A stretch of DNA of 7,145 bases from Candidatus Thalassarchaeaceae archaeon (GTDB taxonomy: Archaea; Thermoplasmatota; Poseidoniia; Poseidoniales; Thalassarchaeaceae), in assembly GCA_030754395.1 (NCBI GenBank), contig JASMAJ010000040.1, forward strand, positions 1 through 7,145, read 5' to 3'. Both the position numbers and the translations under genes were made by a program. Under the pieces are notes generated by a model. It worked only from the letters and a program-made list of their open reading frames with translations, had not been told where the DNA came from and did not search any database. The first letter of the stretch is position 1. Every line of letters starts with the position of its first letter. Positions 1 to 6,028 of the stretch are shown here, piece after piece.

Positions 1-603
1 GCAATCGATAATGAGTTTCAGATTAGTAGAAATCCTGTTTCAAAGGAAGATGCTGAATCTTTGCTTCCATCCGAAGAAATAGAATTAGCATCAGAATCTG
101 AATGGCATTTAGCCTTCGACAATGGATTAATTGAGGGGTCAGATGAAATTGAACTTCTAGCAGATCGTTTGCGTGGAGATTATTGGGGCAAATATGTCGA
201 TGGAAGGCCAATGTTAGCCGAGGATTGGATTATGATGATTGGCAAAAAATGGGACTCAGGTTCTGCAATTACTCATCCAATTCTACGAGAATCAATAGAG
301 CCCGACTTCGTTAGACTAGTTAGACGAGAATCTAAATCATTTTCAGAATCTCAGCGATTACCTTTGACTCGTGATACTACCAAGATTATTCGCGAAGAGG
401 TGGTGCTTGCTATAGTTCTAGGAATCATTCCTTCATTTCTCTGGGCCCATTTCAATGCAACTCCAGGATATATCGAGACAGGATGGCCCGGATTAGTCCT
501 CGGTGGGGCAGTTCTAGGCCTATTGACTGGGTTATTCTGGCGTCCAAAAACGACTTCCTATCGTATTGGTCGAAATTGTGGAAAGGTGAAAGCAAACAAA
601 TAA
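1..603 (+). CDS. 3' part of a membrane-anchored protein with a weak formylglycine-generating-enzyme-like (SUMF1/FGE) region
   Basis: The reading frame is open from the first base, so the gene starts outside the window; 200 residues are visible. Residues 11-18 (NPVSKEDA) and 31-38 (SESEWHLA) resemble two FGE-sulfatase family signatures, the PV-x-x-x-x-DA stretch and the LPTEAEWEYA stretch. DFVRLVRR near residue 102 resembles the family's closing GFR-x-VR. These matches are partial and read by eye, so the assignment is tentative. Two hydrophobic segments follow, at about 134-151 and 165-180, then a short basic tail. They suggest the domain is held at the membrane by a C-terminal hairpin, which is not typical of secreted FGE enzymes. 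The start of the domain is missing and no catalytic cysteine pair can be judged. The TTG at 61 is an internal codon, not a convincing start. The gene ends directly against the convergent SDR gene. Confidence 0.55.
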   Translation, partial: AIDNEFQISRNPVSKEDAESLLPSEEIELASESEWHLAFDNGLIEGSDEIELLADRLRGDYWGKYVDGRPMLAEDWIMMIGKKWDSGSAITHPILRESIEPDFVRLVRRESKSFSESQRLPLTRDTTKIIREEVVLAIVLGIIPSFLWAHFNATPGYIETGWPGLVLGGAVLGLLTGLFWRPKTTSYRIGRNCGKVKANK

Positions 604-1536
604 TCATTTTATTCGATATTTCCTCTCTTTCAAATCATTGTGATATTTGCGACCGATTTCATCGCCCTTACCCTCGATCCATTCACTGAATTTGATGACT
701 CCCATTGGGTTCTCATCCGAAGCCACGAGACCTTGCATCAGCCCCTTAATCTCCGCGCGCGTGATGACCATGTCTCGCAGGAACAGACCCATGGCTTGCC
801 CAGCCATCCAACCCATGAGGGGCGGAACGGGCATGATGATTCTGCGAACACCCATGCTCTTGCCGATGAGTTTGACGAAGTCCTTGTAGCGGTAAGTTTC
901 GGGGCCAGTAGCATCTCGGGTGATATCCTCATTGCCAGCACCCAGTTCAATTGCTATTCGGGCAACGTCGCGCACATGAACCGGTTGAATTGGATATTTT
1001 CCCCAGCCGAAGTAACCGAATACCGGCATGTATCTTAGCATCCAAGCGATGTTGTTCACCAGCACATTTCGTCCACCACCAAACAGAACAGTTGGCCGAA
1101 TAATGGCATAAGAAATCCCGACATTTTTCAGATTCTCTTCACTGTCGACTTTGCCGGCGAAGTAGGACCAACCTGGGGCTTGATCTGGATGGGCGACGCT
1201 AAAGTGGACAATGCGTCGTACACCTGCTTCCTTGGCAGCCTCGAACAAGATACCACAGTTGCGAGTCGCGATTCCATGGTCAAATCTCTTGCTTTGGTGA
1301 TTGTAACGGACCCAGTAGGTGTTGTACAGCACATCTGCGCCGCGGAGTGATTCAACCAGTGCCGCTTTGTCCTCGAAATCAAGCGGGTGAACCTCAACTC
1401 TACCATCAAAGGGATCGTCGCGACCTACCGCATTGGTCAAGGTTCGTACTTTTTCACCCTGCTCTAGGAGTTGATGTGCAATCCATTTGCCTGTGTATCC
1501 GAAGGCACCTGTGACAACATGCAGTGCTTCAGTCAC
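604..1536 (-). CDS. NAD(P)-binding atypical SDR (NDUFA9-like / NmrA-like epimerase family)
   Basis: A 310-residue Rossmann-fold protein of the extended/atypical short-chain dehydrogenase group. Residues 9-16 (TGAFGYTG) fit the glycine-rich dinucleotide-binding loop TGxxGxxG. Asp53 in PLDFED lies where the cofactor-contacting acidic loop is expected. S113 followed by Y125-xxx-K129 (YFAGK) is compatible with a catalytic Ser-Tyr-Lys set. IRPTVLFG at 147-153 and QPVHVRDVA at 184-192 are typical of NDUFA9-like and sugar-epimerase-like members. A hydrophobic stretch at about 237-254 could lie against a membrane. The substrate cannot be told from sequence: a nucleotide sugar, a quinone-linked role or a lipid are all possible. 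The GTG at 1536 is the only reasonable start, since a stop lies seven codons upstream with no ATG between. No strong ribosome binding site is seen. The gene follows the Asp-box lipoprotein gene by 40 bases on the same strand and shares its raised G+C, so co-transcription is likely. Confidence 0.85.
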   Translation of the reverse strand: MTEALHVVTGAFGYTGKWIAHQLLEQGEKVRTLTNAVGRDDPFDGRVEVHPLDFEDKAALVESLRGADVLYNTYWVRYNHQSKRFDHGIATRNCGILFEAAKEAGVRRIVHFSVAHPDQAPGWSYFAGKVDSEENLKNVGISYAIIRPTVLFGGGRNVLVNNIAWMLRYMPVFGYFGWGKYPIQPVHVRDVARIAIELGAGNEDITRDATGPETYRYKDFVKLIGKSMGVRRIIMPVPPLMGWMAGQAMGLFLRDMVITRAEIKGLMQGLVASDENPMGVIKFSEWIEGKGDEIGRKYHNDLKERKYRIK

Positions 1537-1576
1537 AGCCCTGCTGAGAACTAATCATTGATGAGATTAACGAAGT

Positions 1577-3046
1577 TCAGATGAACTCAGCAAGGTATCC
1601 AACCGATTCATACAATGATGGCCCACTACTAAGGTAGTACATCGAACCACGTCGGCTTCGTGAATCTTCAGGAGTCGAATTCCAATTTGAAGCACATTCG
1701 CCGGTGCAACCATCTGCGAAGGCCACATACACCCTACCCTCTCTATCTATGTGGAGGTCGTTGAAGTCTAGCAGATTCCTATTCGATCCTCCAATGTCTC
1801 GGCAGTCACCACTGTTCAGACAGATGCTGCCCACTTGTACAGGGTCTGGCGAAACTCTGACGGTATGGAAGATTGGTTCTGAATCCAAGGCGTTGAGGCT
1901 GTAGGTGATGTACAGGTAGTAGCTGACATTGGCGGGCGCGTAGTGCGCATTACCATCCCACGGCTCCCCATCGATATCGGATTGGTTCAATTCACTCGCG
2001 TTCTCACTCCCAAGGTAAGTAACTGCAATCCTTCCTGGATCTCCTGCATCAACCTGAGGGAATACTGTCGAGATAACCGCACTCGGACTGATTCGGATGC
2101 TGGTCTGCTCCCATGTATCTCCTGAATCAGTACTTCTCGACATGTAGACGCCTTCGTCTGCCCCCGTCCAGATGTGATATGCATTGGATTCAGTATCGGT
2201 CGCAACCTCAGAATTCTTGCGAGGATTGGGTGTCCCTACGTCCTCACCCATGGTTCGATCAAACCAACTCAAACCATTGTCATCGGAAACGATGACGGTT
2301 GGTGTCCCAACTCGAGGTGTGACATAGACTGTGCCATCCGGTGCAGAAGTGATAGCTCCATGGAGTCCACCATTAGTTGTGGCCAATCCGAAGATTAGTC
2401 CACCGGTGTTAAATGTGGCACCACCATCAAAACTGGTGAAACAGAATATTCCGGCGAGTTTGTTGTAACAATAGTACACCGCTGTCTCGTAGTAAGCCTG
2501 AGTAAACTGGCCGCCGATTCCATACCCACTGCTCGTCCAAGGACCGGTTGCCAGTTTGATATGATCATTAATTGGAGTCGTACCGGAATCGTGTGGATTG
2601 CCCACCCATGTTCCCCCATCATCATCACTATAACATATCCAAGACGTCTCTAAGCCCTGCATCTGCACGTTGAATACTCGATCCGTTATCGGATCTACCC
2701 ACCCCCACGGATCATTGGTTTGGAACGCACACATGGGACCTGCGACGTCCTCCCAGGATTCTCCGTGGTCACAAGAACGCATGACCTTCTCAAAAGCAAT
2801 GAAGAAAATGCAACCACTCGACGTGACGCCTATGCTGGGTTCGGCTCCATCTTCACCTACATCACTGAAGGTGAATTCTAATGGGATAGCAACTCCTTCT
2901 ACTGGCAATCCATCAGGTCCGGTAATGAACCAACCCTCTGGAGGACCGGTTTCCTCAGGTTCAACTTCAGGCCCGTCATTGGAAAAACAACCTGAAACCA
3001 TGACCGAAATCATCAGGACTCCGACAAGCAATGCCCTGGCTTTCAT
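1577..3046 (-). CDS. Secreted lipoprotein with five Asp-box (BNR/sialidase-like) repeats
   Basis: A 489-residue exported protein. Residues 1-20 form a lipoprotein signal peptide: MKAR, a hydrophobic core, then VSG-C20. An acidic, Pro/Glu-rich linker follows (about 23-37). Five Asp-boxes (S-x-D-x-G-x-[ST]-[WF]) begin at residues 91, 140, 205, 254 and 305, marking a sialidase/BNR-type beta-propeller. No RIP arginine motif is visible, so glycosidase activity cannot be claimed; a binding or scaffold role is equally possible. Ten cysteines follow C20, an even number that fits disulfides outside the cell. Two of the close pairs are C409/C415 and C447/C451. The ATG at 3046 is chosen because it starts directly at the signal peptide and has GGAG four bases upstream; a TTG nine codons earlier would put polar residues in front of the signal. 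The gene lies 59 bases after the glycosyltransferase stop and 40 before the SDR, all on the same strand. Confidence 0.85.
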   Translation of the reverse strand: MKARALLVGVLMISVMVSGCFSNDGPEVEPEETGPPEGWFITGPDGLPVEGVAIPLEFTFSDVGEDGAEPSIGVTSSGCIFFIAFEKVMRSCDHGESWEDVAGPMCAFQTNDPWGWVDPITDRVFNVQMQGLETSWICYSDDDGGTWVGNPHDSGTTPINDHIKLATGPWTSSGYGIGGQFTQAYYETAVYYCYNKLAGIFCFTSFDGGATFNTGGLIFGLATTNGGLHGAITSAPDGTVYVTPRVGTPTVIVSDDNGLSWFDRTMGEDVGTPNPRKNSEVATDTESNAYHIWTGADEGVYMSRSTDSGDTWEQTSIRISPSAVISTVFPQVDAGDPGRIAVTYLGSENASELNQSDIDGEPWDGNAHYAPANVSYYLYITYSLNALDSEPIFHTVRVSPDPVQVGSICLNSGDCRDIGGSNRNLLDFNDLHIDREGRVYVAFADGCTGECASNWNSTPEDSRSRRGSMYYLSSGPSLYESVGYLAEFI

Positions 3047-3088
3047 ATTGCTCCGTCCCGACAGGTTACACAATTACCTTACTAGTGG

Positions 3089-3109
3089 ATGATATTCGCA
3101 AAATATCAT
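3089..3109 (-). repeat. 8-bp inverted repeat at the glycosyltransferase stop, before the lipoprotein gene
   Basis: ATGATATT and AATATCAT flank a five-base loop and include the glycosyltransferase TGA stop (3106-3108). The minus-strand ATATTTT at 3100-3106 could also be a TATA box for the lipoprotein gene, giving a leader of about 30 bases. The stem is all A/T apart from one G/C pair, so as RNA it is weak; a protein-binding palindrome or promoter element is more plausible than a terminator. Confidence 0.4.
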
Positions 3110-4185
3110 TCTCGATTTCTATCATCAATCTGCAAACCCGAGTTTCCAGTTAGTATTCTCCACTTCCCTTGTAGAACGCCCAAGCCATAATTCCAGTGTA
3201 ATGTATAGGTGACAATCGAAGAAAGAAAAATTGTCAATGCTGATTTGCTTGGAGAATTTCCTTTGGCAGAACCGTACCATGCTAGAAGGTTGTATAATAG
3301 CATCAGAGGAGGGAGTGTGTGCACTCCAGCTCGTGGCCACCCCATTTCAGGGAAATCCCAGAATTCAGGCCAGATGATTCCTCCATTTGCCAATCCCCAG
3401 AAGAAGAAGGCAAACGCAGCAGTAACTAATGGTGGGAATGTTGCAACCATTGTATGTGTGAAAGTATGTAATTCGGCGTACTGGTGACTAGCAAGAGTTC
3501 GAACAAGACCATAGTTTCGGATTTGCTTTTTGACGCGTGAAAGGTTTCTTCTTCGATGCCACATAACCGCAGTTCTATCAGTCCAAAGTTTGTGACCAAT
3601 AGCACGAATTCGATGATCAAGCATTACATCTTCAGCACCTATGGCTCCTTCATCAAATCCACCAACTTCCTCTAGCACTTCTCGGCGATATCCAGAATTT
3701 ACTCCAGGTAGTTGTGATGCCTCTTCAAGGTCAGCAGTTCCTAGTGTTCCATAATTTGTTCCTGCTGTGAAAATGGTGCTGCAGAAGGCTACATCTATGA
3801 CTCTCTGCCAAAGTGTTGATTCCTCTACAGGTGCAAAATTAGGCCCTCCTACTCCTGCAACTTCTTCTTTCTCAAACCATCGAACTAGTTTCTTGACCCA
3901 ATCTATTGGTACGATGACATCATCATCCGTGAATAACACAATTTCAGATTCAGTTTCTCGTAAAGCCACATTACAGGCATCAGCTCGAGTTCGTGAGCCT
4001 TCATCATCGATGAATCGCACACCTGATTTCTGTGCAACACCTTTTGCTGGGTCTTCATTTGGACCTACAACGACAATTTCTAAGCGTCCCTGATAGTTTT
4101 GTTGTGATAATCCCTGTAGTACTATGTCCAATTCCTCAGCGTTCCTAACGCTGGGGATAATGACGCATACAGAAGGGCCGCTCAC
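3106..4185 (-). CDS. Membrane-associated family 2 glycosyltransferase
   Basis: A 359-residue GT-A fold glycosyltransferase with C-terminal membrane helices. The first beta strand is VCVIIPSVRN (6-15). FTDDDVIVP at 85-93 contains the Asp triad (D87-D89) that binds the nucleotide sugar and metal. GVNSGYRREVLEEVGGFDEG (161-180) and AEDVMLDHRI (184-193) carry the acceptor-side residues, including the E185-D186 pair that usually holds the catalytic base. Hydrophobic segments lie at about 246-267, 292-306 and 314-335, followed by HWNYGLGVLQG, a pattern seen in membrane GT2 enzymes. It probably moves a sugar from a nucleotide or polyprenyl donor to a lipid or envelope glycan on the cytoplasmic face; donor and acceptor are unknown. 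The GTG at 4185 is the only start between the upstream stop and the first strand. That start sits in the loop of a 10-bp inverted repeat. The gene starts 44 bases after the PCNA stop. Confidence 0.9.
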   Translation of the reverse strand: MSGPSVCVIIPSVRNAEELDIVLQGLSQQNYQGRLEIVVVGPNEDPAKGVAQKSGVRFIDDEGSRTRADACNVALRETESEIVLFTDDDVIVPIDWVKKLVRWFEKEEVAGVGGPNFAPVEESTLWQRVIDVAFCSTIFTAGTNYGTLGTADLEEASQLPGVNSGYRREVLEEVGGFDEGAIGAEDVMLDHRIRAIGHKLWTDRTAVMWHRRRNLSRVKKQIRNYGLVRTLASHQYAELHTFTHTMVATFPPLVTAAFAFFFWGLANGGIIWPEFWDFPEMGWPRAGVHTLPPLMLLYNLLAWYGSAKGNSPSKSALTIFLSSIVTYTLHWNYGLGVLQGKWRILTGNSGLQIDDRNRE

Positions 4186-4208
4186 GGCTCTCGCTGGACC
4201 CTTCTGTA
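4168..4208 (-). repeat. 10-bp perfect inverted repeat around the glycosyltransferase start codon
   Basis: Arms TACAGAAGGG (4168-4177) and CCCTTCTGTA (4199-4208) are exact reverse complements with a 21-base loop. In the minus-strand transcript the GTG start (4185-4183) lies in the loop and the downstream arm covers codons 3 to 6 of the gene. It could act as a hairpin limiting translation initiation or as a DNA operator. A chance origin is not excluded. Confidence 0.55.
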
Positions 4209-4229
4209 ATCAAGACCACGCATCAGATG

Positions 4230-4979
4230 TCAGGGGTCGTTACTAACTCGAGGGGCTAGGAAGTATGTCCAAGAGGCCCCTCCTTCATTACTATTCCAAG
4301 TTAGTCGTAGAGGATATCTGTCTTGGAATTCAACGGTTACTTCTTCGGTTAAGCCACCGGCTAACTTGCGAGTTAATGGGTCAAGGAACTGGAGTGAATA
4401 TGTCGATTGAGTTGGTTTTGGAGCAACGAGTTCAGACATTTCTCCAGCATCAAACCGAACATTCACACCTTCTCCAGCCTCAACGGTAACCGAGACAGTC
4501 ATCTGGTTCTTGTCTAGACTCAAATCAACAAGTTCTCCGACGAATTTAGCAGCCCTTAGTGCTCTAGAAAGTCTCTCAGCACTCAAAGAGGCCCTACATT
4601 CGAAATCTAAATCCGGCTGTCTTGGTTCATTGATTGAACCTGTGTCAAGTCCACGCAGAATCCTATGTACTTCGCCAACACGGACGTTGATAGCACCAGT
4701 TGCACCATCGTAGTCCAACTCTACAAGATCATTAGGGCCGGCGAGAGTAAGTAAATCGCGAAGCTTACCAAGTTCGAGGCCAATTTCGACAGGTTCAACT
4801 TCATAAGTTTCGAAGCACTCATCAGCTACGGTAACTGAGAGTAAAGCAACATGCGAACCGTCCACAACGGTGGTACTGAGACCATTTTCACCCCAACTTA
4901 ATTTTGCTTCTTCAGTCAAAACTGAGAGAAGATCTACAATTTCTCGCATCAACTGCTGCTTTGCAGTAACCCTAAGCAT
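4230..4979 (-). CDS. pcn: PCNA, DNA polymerase sliding clamp
   Basis: A 249-residue PCNA, the normal family length. It should trimerise around DNA and tether the replicative polymerase, ligase, FEN1 and other PIP-box proteins. The first domain contains VVDGSHVALLSV (38-49), the conserved D-x-SHVAL loop. The second begins near DLDFECRASLSAERLSRALRAA (123-144), equivalent to the inter-domain region and alpha helix of other archaeal clamps. STYSLQFLDPLTRKLAG (192-208) matches the Y-S-L-x-[FY]-L-x stretch. The end, RYPLRLTW followed by YFLAPRV, is the family C-terminal strand that docks PIP peptides. The ATG at 4979 is chosen because GTAGGTGAT lies just upstream and gives the canonical N-terminus. 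Starts at 5021 (ATG) and 5030 (TTG) would add 14 to 17 residues that clamps do not have. A candidate promoter lies between this gene and tfs. Confidence 0.95.
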   Translation of the reverse strand: MLRVTAKQQLMREIVDLLSVLTEEAKLSWGENGLSTTVVDGSHVALLSVTVADECFETYEVEPVEIGLELGKLRDLLTLAGPNDLVELDYDGATGAINVRVGEVHRILRGLDTGSINEPRQPDLDFECRASLSAERLSRALRAAKFVGELVDLSLDKNQMTVSVTVEAGEGVNVRFDAGEMSELVAPKPTQSTYSLQFLDPLTRKLAGGLTEEVTVEFQDRYPLRLTWNSNEGGASWTYFLAPRVSNDP

Positions 4980-4982
4980 ACC

Positions 4983-4991
4983 ATCACCTAC
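4983..4991 (-). promoter_or_regulatory. Ribosome binding site of PCNA that decides the start
   Basis: On the minus strand GTAGGTGAT is followed by three bases and the ATG at 4979. GGTGAT is complementary to the conserved archaeal 16S 3' end (AUCACC). The same nine bases precede fibrillarin at 7026-7034. This supports the 249-residue PCNA over longer versions. Confidence 0.7.
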
Positions 4992-5071
4992 TTGCACCCC
5001 CTCAGACGGGCAGTTATTCATACTATCCAATCAGTATGCAGAATAAAACAACTCTCAACGACCCACTGTGT

Positions 5072-5087
5072 GTGTCGAAATAATATT
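5072..5087 (-). promoter_or_regulatory. Candidate PCNA promoter (TATA-like, with TTATTTCGACAC)
   Basis: On the minus strand this reads AATATTATTTCGACAC and lies just after the tfs stop codon. The AT-rich part could be a TATA box, giving transcription start near 5055 and a leader of about 75 bases. A second candidate, GTTTTATTC at 5041-5049, would start transcription near 5019 and leave a 40-base leader. Both fit the ATG at 4979; sequence alone does not choose between them. A near-identical TTATTCGACAC lies upstream of tfs. Confidence 0.35.
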
Positions 5088-5091
5088 CAGA

Positions 5092-5472
5092 TTACTGGTA
5101 TTCCCTGAACTTCTTTCCGCAGTTCTTACAAGTGCATATTTTTGTCTCCGGCTCGTCCGAACTTCTAGTTTGCATCAGAACCACAAAAATCTCGTTGAGG
5201 TCACATTCAGGACATCGAATGTCACCAACGCGCAAGGTGCCTCGTGCTATTTCTTCTTCAACAACTTCAGTCAAATGTTTGAGGTCCGCGACCTCTGATT
5301 TTGCTGTGGCTTTAGACAAGTCAACAGTTTCACCAGTCATAGGATCTACGAACTCGGCACCTTTTCCATCAGAACCTGAGAGGGGTCCTTCATAGCCACA
5401 TTTGTAGTTCGTACAACGAATATTTCCACCCGGTCCCATGAATCCTAAAGTACCACATTCTGGACAGAACAT
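5092..5472 (-). CDS. tfs: Transcript cleavage factor TFS (TFIIS / RPB9-like)
   Basis: A 126-residue factor that rescues backtracked archaeal RNA polymerase by stimulating transcript cleavage in its active site. The N-terminal zinc ribbon has C3-x2-C6 and C20-x4-C25, as in RPB9 and TFS. The C-terminal TFIIS-type ribbon has C87-x2-C90 and C115-x2-C118. Its hairpin tip, TRSSDEPETK, carries the D106-E107 pair that donates the second metal for cleavage, so this should be a cleavage-competent TFS rather than an inactive paralogue. The protein ends in FREY, typical of the family. A linker of about 60 residues joins the ribbons, making it slightly longer than many archaeal TFS proteins. An extra C113 beside the second ribbon is of unknown use. 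The start ATG has AGGAG eight bases upstream. It lies between crcB and pcna on the same strand, with 90 and 112 bases of spacing. Confidence 0.95.
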   Translation of the reverse strand: MFCPECGTLGFMGPGGNIRCTNYKCGYEGPLSGSDGKGAEFVDPMTGETVDLSKATAKSEVADLKHLTEVVEEEIARGTLRVGDIRCPECDLNEIFVVLMQTRSSDEPETKICTCKNCGKKFREYQ

Positions 5473-5543
5473 CCTCTCGTCTCCTATTACTGTGTACGCA
5501 CAGACCAGTAGTGCTCAATGCACCTGTACTTCAACTATTCTGA

Positions 5544-5556
5544 GTGTCGAATAAAG
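5544..5556 (-). promoter_or_regulatory. Candidate tfs promoter (TATA-like CTTTATT plus CGACAC)
   Basis: On the minus strand this reads CTTTATTCGACAC, starting seven bases after the crcB stop codon. Used as a TATA box, it would place the transcription start near 5527 and leave about 55 bases of leader before the tfs ATG. It suggests that tfs is not simply read through from crcB. The CGACAC part recurs upstream of pcna. Confidence 0.4.
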
Positions 5557-5562
5557 AATTTT

Positions 5563-5937
5563 TCAAGCAATTACTGCTGCAGTCAGGCGCCATCCAACCC
5601 AAGCTAGTCCTACACTACCAACTAGAGTGATTAGAACCATTGTGATGGAATTGGAAGGATTGTTTTCTCCAATTCTAATTGCATCAACTGCAAATGTCGA
5701 CATTGTTGTGAACGCGCCAAGTACTCCTGTTCCAAACAACAGGATACTCTCTTCACTAAATTCTGAACCAGCAGCGATGGCTCCAAACATAGCGCCAAGA
5801 AGGAAGGAACCAGCAAGGTTAGCTACCATAGTACCCCATGGCATTGATTCAGATGGAATCCATTGCTGTAACAGATACCTTGCAACTGCACCGATAGCTC
5901 CTCCGGCGGCTACAAAGGCAATCAGGCGCAAGTCCAT
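5563..5937 (-). CDS. crcB: Fluoride channel CrcB/Fluc
   Basis: A 124-residue, four-helix membrane protein of the Fluc/CrcB family. These channels work as antiparallel dimers and let fluoride leave the cell down its gradient. GGAIGAVARY (12-21) is the first-helix signature. WGTMVANLAGSFLLG (34-48) contains the conserved pore-lining Asn40. GVLGAFTTMSTF (71-82) is the helix-3 break that binds the central sodium and carries the Phe-box residues. The usual motif there is TTFSTF; here its first Phe is Met79, while Phe82 is kept. Length and four hydrophobic segments are normal for a single-domain dual-topology member. The ATG at 5937 is preferred over a TTG two codons upstream; no clear ribosome binding site is seen. 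The gene is divergent from nop5. I see no fluoride riboswitch in its short upstream region. Confidence 0.93.
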   Translation of the reverse strand: MDLRLIAFVAAGGAIGAVARYLLQQWIPSESMPWGTMVANLAGSFLLGAMFGAIAAGSEFSEESILLFGTGVLGAFTTMSTFAVDAIRIGENNPSNSITMVLITLVGSVGLAWVGWRLTAAVIA

Positions 5938-6028
5938 GCACAAAGCCCGTGTTCAGTCGTTTTTGATGCCTTCGGATTTCATAGGTATCATGCGCGGGAT
6001 TGAAGCCGGATGTGGATTCCGGGGTATT

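Noticed and set aside
755..840. C-box-like RTGATGA strings (GTGATGA, ATGATGA) suggesting box C/D guide RNAs
   Set aside because: They lie inside the SDR coding sequence with no paired D box and kink-turn at suitable distances.
640..1038. Open frames on the plus strand opposite the SDR gene
   Set aside because: They mirror a well-supported Rossmann-fold gene and show no motifs of their own.
3047..3073. TTG start nine codons before the lipoprotein ATG
   Set aside because: It would put polar residues in front of a complete signal peptide; the ATG at 3046 has GGAG at a workable distance.
604..4229. A defence or mobile-element island in the accessory part
   Set aside because: No nuclease, helicase, integrase, transposase, toxin-antitoxin pair, terminal repeats or tRNA boundary is present.
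6005..6023. Short hairpin CCGGA/TCCGG before nop5
   Set aside because: A five-base stem is expected by chance many times in a window this size; it is noted only as part of the start-site question.
5627..6028. Upstream extension of the nop5 reading frame to 5627 (468 residues in total)
   Set aside because: The extra part is the antisense of crcB, whose protein has clear family motifs, and Nop5 has no such N-terminal domain.
5938..6028. Fluoride riboswitch upstream of crcB
   Set aside because: I could not find the conserved GG-GATGG start or the pseudoknot partners on the minus strand, and the space shared with nop5 is short.
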